DNA of 64,000 nucleotides from an uncultured Actinomycetes bacterium. GTDB lineage: Bacteria > Actinomycetota > Acidimicrobiia > Acidimicrobiales > Microtrichaceae. Numbering within the stretch: position 1 is the first letter of the stretch; each line of letters starts with the position of its first letter. Position numbers and translations under genes: made by a program. The notes below the pieces were generated by a model. The model did not search any database. It worked only from the letters and a program-made list of their open reading frames with translations, and was not told the DNA's origin. The DNA lies in the NCBI GenBank assembly GCA_903925745.1, contig CAIYGQ010000174.1:26427-90426 (forward strand), in the 5' to 3' direction. Below, piece after piece: positions 58,483-64,000 of this stretch.

Positions 58483-60111
58483 TCAGGCGCTCCCGCCGTC
58501 GGCCCCGAACACCCGCCGACCGTCGATCCACGTGGCCGTGACCCGGAACGGCGCCGCGCCGGTCGACGTCGGCGCCAGCTCCACCAGGTCTGCCCGCAGG
58601 CCCGGCCGCAACGAGCCGCGCTCGTGCTCCTGGCCACCGGCGAACGCCGCGCCGGCGGTGTAGGCGCGCAGCCAGTCGGCCACCGGGACCGACTCCGCCG
58701 GTGTGACCGGGATGCCGGTGCCCGTCCGGCGTCGTTCGCCGAGCCAGGCGCACTGGAGCGGGTCGACGGGTCCGCACGGATCGTCCGACGACCCCGCGAT
58801 GGGGACACCGGCCTCGGCCAGGGTGGCGAAGGGCAGCCAGGTGGCGTCGTCGGGGTCGAACCCGGCGGTGCTGCGCCCGACGTGCTCGACGAAGCCGGGT
58901 TGGACGACGCCGACGGATCCCAGCCGCGCGGCTCGGCGCGCCAGGGAGGCCGAGGCCAGTCCGGCGTGCTCCAGTCGGAAGCGGTGGTCACCGCCGGGCC
59001 GGAGGCGGGCGGCGTCGGTGAAGGCGTCCAGCGCCGACTCGATGCCGACGTTGCCCATGGCGTGCACGGCGACCCGGAACCCGCGTCGGGTCGCCTCGAC
59101 CACGGTGGCGCGGAGGTCGTCGAAGCGCCGGCCGAAGGCCACGCGGTGGCCACGGTGGTGCACGTCGACCGCGGGCTCGACCCCACCGTCCGCGAAGCAC
59201 TTGACCGGGCCGGTGCGGAACCACTCGTCGCCATCACCCGTCACCGGTCCGTCGAGTCGGCGGCCCAGGTCGTTGGACAGGAACGGCGTGGCGGCCGGCA
59301 TGGCCAGCACCGACACGGGGAGCTCCCCCCGTGACGCGAGCGCCCGGTAGCGGTCCTCGGCGGCGGTGTCGACCGCCGCGTCGTGGACGGCGGTGATCCC
59401 GTGGCGATGCAGCGCCCGACCGCGGGCGACCAGCAACGCCTCGACCTGCTCCGGGTCGGAGAAGGCGGCCACCGACGCTGAGTGCGCCCGGCCGAACGCC
59501 CGCTCGGCCAGTAGCCCGGTCGCCTCACCGTCGGGTGAGCGTTCGACGCCGTCCACGTCGCTCGAGGAGTGGCCGATCCCCAGTCGGTCGAGTGCCGCCG
59601 AGTTCGCCACCGCCTGGTGGAGGGTGTGGTGGACGACGAGGACCGGTCGATCGCCGCCGACCTCGTCGAGCAGGCTCCGGGTCGGCTGCAGCCCGGTGGC
59701 CTCGTCCCAGCGGCACGCCCGGAGCCACTCGACGTGGGGGCGGGACCGGGCCAGCTCCGCCAGACCGGCGGCCAGGCCGACCTCGTCGTCCAGGCCGGTG
59801 CAGTCCAGCCACTCGGCCTCGAGAGCGGTGACCGACAGGTGGCAGTGGGCGTCGATGAAGCCGGGGACGAGCGTGCGGCCGTCCAGTTCGACCACGTCGG
59901 CACCCTGCGCGACCGCCGCGTCGCTGATCGCCCGCTCCCCGACCGCCTCGATGCGTCCGTCGCGGACGACCAGCGCCTCGGCCGGTCCGGTCGGGCCCAT
60001 CGTCAGGATCGGCCCACCCCGGAACACGGTCAGTGATCCCGCTCGGGTCGGGTCCCATCCGTCGGATCCGCCGGTCCCTCGGGGAGTCCCGGGTGTCCCG
60101 GTGGTGCTCAC
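58483..60111 (-). CDS. YtcJ-like metal-dependent amidohydrolase
   Basis: LVVRDGRIEAVGE...LVPGFIDAHCHLSVTALEAEWLDCTG...FADGGVEPAVDVHHR...VAVHAMGNVGIESALDAF...AGSSDDPCGPVDPLQCAWLG. Confidence 0.92.
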   Translation of the reverse strand: MSTTGTPGTPRGTGGSDGWDPTRAGSLTVFRGGPILTMGPTGPAEALVVRDGRIEAVGERAISDAAVAQGADVVELDGRTLVPGFIDAHCHLSVTALEAEWLDCTGLDDEVGLAAGLAELARSRPHVEWLRACRWDEATGLQPTRSLLDEVGGDRPVLVVHHTLHQAVANSAALDRLGIGHSSSDVDGVERSPDGEATGLLAERAFGRAHSASVAAFSDPEQVEALLVARGRALHRHGITAVHDAAVDTAAEDRYRALASRGELPVSVLAMPAATPFLSNDLGRRLDGPVTGDGDEWFRTGPVKCFADGGVEPAVDVHHRGHRVAFGRRFDDLRATVVEATRRGFRVAVHAMGNVGIESALDAFTDAARLRPGGDHRFRLEHAGLASASLARRAARLGSVGVVQPGFVEHVGRSTAGFDPDDATWLPFATLAEAGVPIAGSSDDPCGPVDPLQCAWLGERRRTGTGIPVTPAESVPVADWLRAYTAGAAFAGGQEHERGSLRPGLRADLVELAPTSTGAAPFRVTATWIDGRRVFGADGGSA

Positions 60112-61349
60112 CTGAAGTCGAACGCGACCTTGACGGCGTCCCGGTCACCCTGGTCGATGATCGTGCGGAACGCGTCGCGCCAGTCGTCGAGCCGGAACGT
60201 GTGGGTCAACATCCCGTCCAGGTCGATGCGACCCGATCGCACCAGGTCCAGGTAGTGCTCGATGGCGTGCTTGCGGACGCCGTCGACCTCTTCGATGCCG
60301 AAGGCGTTGGAGCCGATCAGCTGCAGCTCCTTGAAGTACCAGGGGGTCCACTCGAACCGCGCCGGTGAGGCCACGCCCATCTGCACGAGTCGACCGCCGT
60401 GACCCAGGACCCTGAGCGCGACCTCGACGGTCTCGGGGTGGCCGACGGTGTCGTAGACGCAGTCCACGTGGCTCGGGTACGCCACCGGCAGGCCCGACCA
60501 CGGCCGCCGGAGCGTGGACCCGGACCAGTCCGAGATCGCCTCGATCAGGTCGGCCCTGGGCTCGGGTTCGAACACGGTGGCGCCGAGGCGCCCGGCGATC
60601 GCCGCCTGGGCGGGCCAGCGGGCGACCGTCGCGACCTCCACGTCGGGGTGGAGCGCCCGGAGGATCGCCGTGGAGGTCGTCCCCAGCGCCCCGGCCCCGT
60701 ACACGACCACTCGGCCGCCGGGCGGCGGCGGGTTCCGGGTGATCGCGTGCAGCGACACCGAGAACGGGTCCGCGAGCACGGCGACCTCGTCGGCGACGTC
60801 GTCGGGGACCGGCACCGTCATCAACCGGTGGGCGGGGAGCAGGTCGGCGAACCCGCCGGTGGCATCGGAGGAGTTGCCGGTGTGGATCCCGGGTGCCAGC
60901 CGCCCGTCGAGGAACCCCCAGCACGCGCTGAAGTTGCCGGCGGCGCACTCGGGACACGGAGGATCGATGCCACGGGGAGCGCACGACAACCACGGGTTCA
61001 ACACGACGCGCTCACCGACGGCGATCCCGAAGTCGGGGCCGGCCTCGACCACGTCGGCGACGACCTCGTGGCCGAGCACCTGCGGGAACGAGATGAACGC
61101 GGTCATCGGGTTGTCGTCAGCGTCGTCGAAGTCCATCAGCACCTGCTTGGAGTCGGATCCGCAGATCCCACACAAGCGGGTGCGCAGCACGGCCCAGTCG
61201 TCGCCCAGGATCGTGGGATCGGGGACCTCCTCGACCCTCATCGGGGTCGCGGCCAGGTTCCGGACGAGCGCTGGCGCATCGGGCGGCGGTTGGGGGACGT
61301 CGCCGGGGTCGGTCAGGAAGACGAGGGCTCGCACGACCGCGCCGTTCAC
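60108..61349 (-). CDS. Zinc-binding medium-chain alcohol dehydrogenase
   Basis: LRTRLCGICGSDSKQVL...VLGHEVVADVVEAG...GERVVLNPWLSC...CPECAAGNFSAC; GAGALGTTSTAILRAL. Confidence 0.92.
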   Translation of the reverse strand: MNGAVVRALVFLTDPGDVPQPPPDAPALVRNLAATPMRVEEVPDPTILGDDWAVLRTRLCGICGSDSKQVLMDFDDADDNPMTAFISFPQVLGHEVVADVVEAGPDFGIAVGERVVLNPWLSCAPRGIDPPCPECAAGNFSACWGFLDGRLAPGIHTGNSSDATGGFADLLPAHRLMTVPVPDDVADEVAVLADPFSVSLHAITRNPPPPGGRVVVYGAGALGTTSTAILRALHPDVEVATVARWPAQAAIAGRLGATVFEPEPRADLIEAISDWSGSTLRRPWSGLPVAYPSHVDCVYDTVGHPETVEVALRVLGHGGRLVQMGVASPARFEWTPWYFKELQLIGSNAFGIEEVDGVRKHAIEHYLDLVRSGRIDLDGMLTHTFRLDDWRDAFRTIIDQGDRDAVKVAFDFR

Positions 61350-63109
61350 ATGAGGCCGAGCTGCCCGAGCAGCACGGCCGCGGTCAGGTCGCCCTCGATG
61401 GAGAGCCGCTGGGTCGAGAACGCCTCGGCGCCGTCGAGTTCACCGTTGGCCATCCGCACGTAGTCCTCGGCGGTGGCGTTGATCGTGACGGTCGGCTCCG
61501 ACGCCGGGGCCTCGGCCGGTCCGGACAGGTCCAACTCGCCGTCCCGCACGGTGACGGTCCACGTACCGCCTCCGTCGCCGGTGAGCGCGAACGCCACGAC
61601 CAGGTCGGCGTCGCCGGCGCGCTCGGCGTCGAAGCGGCTCGCCATCCGGTCGAAGACCTCCTGGGCGGATCCGTGGCGGTGTGAGAACCGTTCGGCCCTC
61701 GACCGTTCACCCGGGAGCAGTCGGCGTTCCATCTCGGTGACCGAGTCGACCAGGATCGACACCATCTGGTCGACGCAGTCCCGGTCGATGCTCAACGGCG
61801 GTGCCAGGCCGACGGTCTCGATGCCCATGGCCCGGCAGTACAGGCCGCGTTCCCACGCCTCGAGTTCCACGGTGGTGCAGGCGGTGTGTGGATGCCGGAA
61901 CCCCCGCTTGGTGTCGCGGTCGGCGACGAACTCGATGCCTGCCATCATCCCGAGTCCGCGGATCTCGCCGACGGTCTCGAACCCACCGAGCCGTTCGTGC
62001 AGCTGTTCGTGGAGGTAGGCGCCGACCTGCGCGGCGTTGCCGACCAGGTCGTCACGTTCGATGATGTCGAGGTTGGCGAGCGCCGCCGCGCACGCCGCCG
62101 GGTGGCCGCTGTAGGTGAACCCGTGGCTGAAGGGCATCTGGTCGGGCAGGCCGTCGGCGATCGCATCCCACACCCGGTCCGAGACGACCGACGCGCCGAG
62201 CGGCTGGTAGCCGCTCGTGAGGCCCTTCGCGAGCGTCACCAGGTCGGGTCGGATGCCACCCCAGTGCTCGTGGCCGAACATCGTCCCGGTGCGGCCGAAT
62301 CCGGTGACGACCTCGTCGACGATCAGGAGGATCCCGTGGCGGTCGCAGATCTCACGGATGCGGGGGAAGTAGTCGTCCGGTGGGGGGATGATCCCACCGG
62401 CGCCGATCACCGGCTCGGCGATGAACGCCCCGATGGACTCCGCGCCGACCCGCTCGATGAGCTGCTCCAGGGAGTTCGCGCACGCCAGGCCGCAGTCGGG
62501 GTAGGTCAGGCCGAGCTCGCACTTGTAGCAGTAGGGCGCAGCGACGTGCTGGAAGCCCTCGGCGTTCGGCCCGAAGTTCCAGTGCATCGGCAGGATCCCG
62601 GTGGCGGACATCGTCGCGATCGTGAGGCCGTGGTAGCCGTGGTGGCGGGCGACGATCGTGCGGCGGTCCTCGCCCCGAAGCGCCCAGTAGAGGCGTACCA
62701 GCTTGAAGTTGGTCTCGTTCGACTCCGAGCCGCCGGAGCTGAACATCACGTGGTTGAGTCCGTAGGCCGGATCGAACATCCCGGCGAGACGCTCGGCCAG
62801 TTCGATCGCACGCGGGTGCGACTGGCCGTGGAAGGTCGTGAAGTAGTCGAGCTCCTCGAGCTGGCGGGTGATCGCCTCGATGATCTCGGGCCGTCGATGG
62901 CCGACCGCGACGCACCACAGGCCGGCGAAGCCGTCGATGATGCGACGACCGCGGTCGTCGGTCACCCACCAGCCGTCGGCCGACGTCACGATCCGCGGTC
63001 CGTTGCGTTGCATCTCCCGCGGTTCCGTCACCGGGTGGATCAGGTGGGCCGCGTCACGCGCGGCGAGACCACCGAGCTGGACGGGTGTTCCGGTCGTTGG
63101 TGGGTTCAC
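61346..63109 (-). CDS. Class III PLP aminotransferase with C-terminal SCP2 sterol-carrier-like domain
   Basis: GPRIVTSADGWWVTDDRGRRIIDGFAGLWCVAVGHRRPEI...HHGYHGLTIATMS...LLIVDEVVTGFGRTGTMFG...LAKGLTSGYQPLGA; C-term EVFDRMASRFDAERAGDADLVVAFALTGDGGGTWTVTVRDGELDLSGPAEAPASEPTVTINATAEDYVRMANGELDGAEAFSTQRLSIEGDLTAAVLLGQL. Confidence 0.9.
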   Translation of the reverse strand: MNPPTTGTPVQLGGLAARDAAHLIHPVTEPREMQRNGPRIVTSADGWWVTDDRGRRIIDGFAGLWCVAVGHRRPEIIEAITRQLEELDYFTTFHGQSHPRAIELAERLAGMFDPAYGLNHVMFSSGGSESNETNFKLVRLYWALRGEDRRTIVARHHGYHGLTIATMSATGILPMHWNFGPNAEGFQHVAAPYCYKCELGLTYPDCGLACANSLEQLIERVGAESIGAFIAEPVIGAGGIIPPPDDYFPRIREICDRHGILLIVDEVVTGFGRTGTMFGHEHWGGIRPDLVTLAKGLTSGYQPLGASVVSDRVWDAIADGLPDQMPFSHGFTYSGHPAACAAALANLDIIERDDLVGNAAQVGAYLHEQLHERLGGFETVGEIRGLGMMAGIEFVADRDTKRGFRHPHTACTTVELEAWERGLYCRAMGIETVGLAPPLSIDRDCVDQMVSILVDSVTEMERRLLPGERSRAERFSHRHGSAQEVFDRMASRFDAERAGDADLVVAFALTGDGGGTWTVTVRDGELDLSGPAEAPASEPTVTINATAEDYVRMANGELDGAEAFSTQRLSIEGDLTAAVLLGQLGLM

Positions 63110-63744
63110 GCTGGGGCCTCCTGGGTGGTCCGGACGGGAGTGTCGGTCGGCCGCAGCGCGCCGACGAGTCGTTCGATGACGGCCACGGCCTCGGAGCGAC
63201 GACCGGTTCGCAGCACGTAGAGCGTCGCTTCGGCCCAGGCGCCCATCAGGATCCGGGCTGCGGCCTCGGGGTCGACCTCGACCAGTTCGCCCCGGTCGAC
63301 GGCGCGTGACAGGACGTCTCGGACGAGTCCGACGGCGGCCTCGTGGTCCGCCCGCCCGCCCTCGTCGAGCGCCGGGATCACCCAGGCGTCGCGGAGGAAG
63401 AACCTGGCCTCGCCCAGGTCGCCCACCGTCGTGAGCCAGACCTGGAAGGCGCGTGTCATGTCCGTCAGCAGGTCGCCGTCGGGATGGAACGTGGCCGCCG
63501 TCGTGGCGCGCATGCGGTCGTACAGCTGGTGCTGCAGCTCCCGGCCCAGGTCGTCCTTGTCGGAGAACCAGTGGTAGACGGCCCCCTTCGTGACGCCCGC
63601 AGCGGCCGCGATCTCCTCGACGGTGACCGCCTGGTAGCCGCGGGCCGCGAACTCCCGGAGTGCGACGGCCAGGATCTCGTCCCGGGTCTGTTGTCCCCTC
63701 GGCACGCGTGCCACCAGCTCGCCCCCTGTTCGACGCCGTGTCAC
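63106..63744 (-). CDS. TetR family transcriptional regulator
   Basis: RDEILAVALREFAARGYQAVTVEEIAAAAGVTKGAVYHWFSDKDDLGRELQHQLYDRM. Confidence 0.93.
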   Translation of the reverse strand: MTRRRTGGELVARVPRGQQTRDEILAVALREFAARGYQAVTVEEIAAAAGVTKGAVYHWFSDKDDLGRELQHQLYDRMRATTAATFHPDGDLLTDMTRAFQVWLTTVGDLGEARFFLRDAWVIPALDEGGRADHEAAVGLVRDVLSRAVDRGELVEVDPEAAARILMGAWAEATLYVLRTGRRSEAVAVIERLVGALRPTDTPVRTTQEAPA

Positions 63745-63811
63745 CGACGTCGTGACGCTTCAGCATACGTAGCGTAGGTTCCGGCGTCCACGGGTCGGGC
63801 AGACTGTCGGC

Positions 63812-64000
63812 GTGGACCGGAACTTCTCGCCGTGGGCCTACTGGCGACTCCTCCAGGATCGCACACCGGACCCGCCGCCGGTCCCCGACGACCCGGCCGC
63901 CGCCCTCGGGTGGGCCGCCGAGGTGCGGACCCGGCTCGCCGGGCTGATCGGGGCCGACCCCGAACCGGTGGACCCGCAACTCGAACTCGGCGGGCCGATC
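63812..64000 (+). CDS. Start of an unidentified, possibly alpha/beta-hydrolase gene (runs off window)
   Basis: GTG 63812: VDRNFSPWAYWRLLQDRTPDPPPVPDDPAAALGWAAEVRTRLAGLIGADPEPVDPQLELGGPI. Confidence 0.45.
   Translation, partial: MDRNFSPWAYWRLLQDRTPDPPPVPDDPAAALGWAAEVRTRLAGLIGADPEPVDPQLELGGPI

Noticed and set aside
58341-59237. N-terminal half of the 716-aa ORF 57087..59237
   Set aside because: Lies antisense-frame within the amidohydrolase gene; the signal peptide and lipobox place the true start at 58340.
63110-63979. N-terminal extension of the 877-aa ORF 61346..63979
   Set aside because: Overlaps a solid TetR gene on the same strand in another frame; the aminotransferase starts at GTG 63109.

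Overview
High-GC actinobacterial chromosome segment, probably Acidimicrobiia-like by gene content (the taxonomic call is inference). It spans the replication origin. Order: YbhN-type flippase (partial), VOC protein, dnaB with an in-frame intein, rplI-rpsR-ssb-rpsF, panB, PBP1A, DUF5318, methyltransferase, USP, CCA transferase, GNAT, DUF6049, Ser/Thr kinase with discoidin-like ectodomain, small membrane protein, trxB-trxA, CwlM-like protein, parB-parA, a triple parS array, rsmG-jag-yidC-yidD-rnpA-rpmH, oriC, dnaA-dnaN-recF-DUF721-gyrB-gyrA, TadE-like, DUF3566, tRNA-Ile. An accessory region follows: FliA/WhiG-type sigma, IMPase, thioesterase, desaturase-like hydroxylase with TetR, glucosaminidase, acyl-CoA dehydrogenase, D-aminoacylase, subtilase with lipoprotein, Rpf-like protein, tRNA-Arg, tRNA-Ser, OYE, PhyH, tandem paralogous lipoproteins, and a tightly overlapped TetR/aminotransferase-SCP2/ADH/amidohydrolase operon. 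Most interesting points: (1) a CwlM-position pseudo-amidase whose reading frame has no canonical start and appears to begin at ATC; (2) an active-looking kinase in the place where mycobacteria carry a MurJ-pseudokinase fusion, with no MurJ in the window; (3) a class-III aminotransferase fused to a C-terminal SCP2 domain in a 4-gene operon; (4) three parS sites about 46-47 bp apart with private palindromic arms; (5) ordered DnaA-box architecture at oriC and upstream of gyrB; (6) a DnaB intein with an apparently degenerate endonuclease core. No CRISPR array, prophage or transposase was recognised. All calls are by eye, with no searches run.
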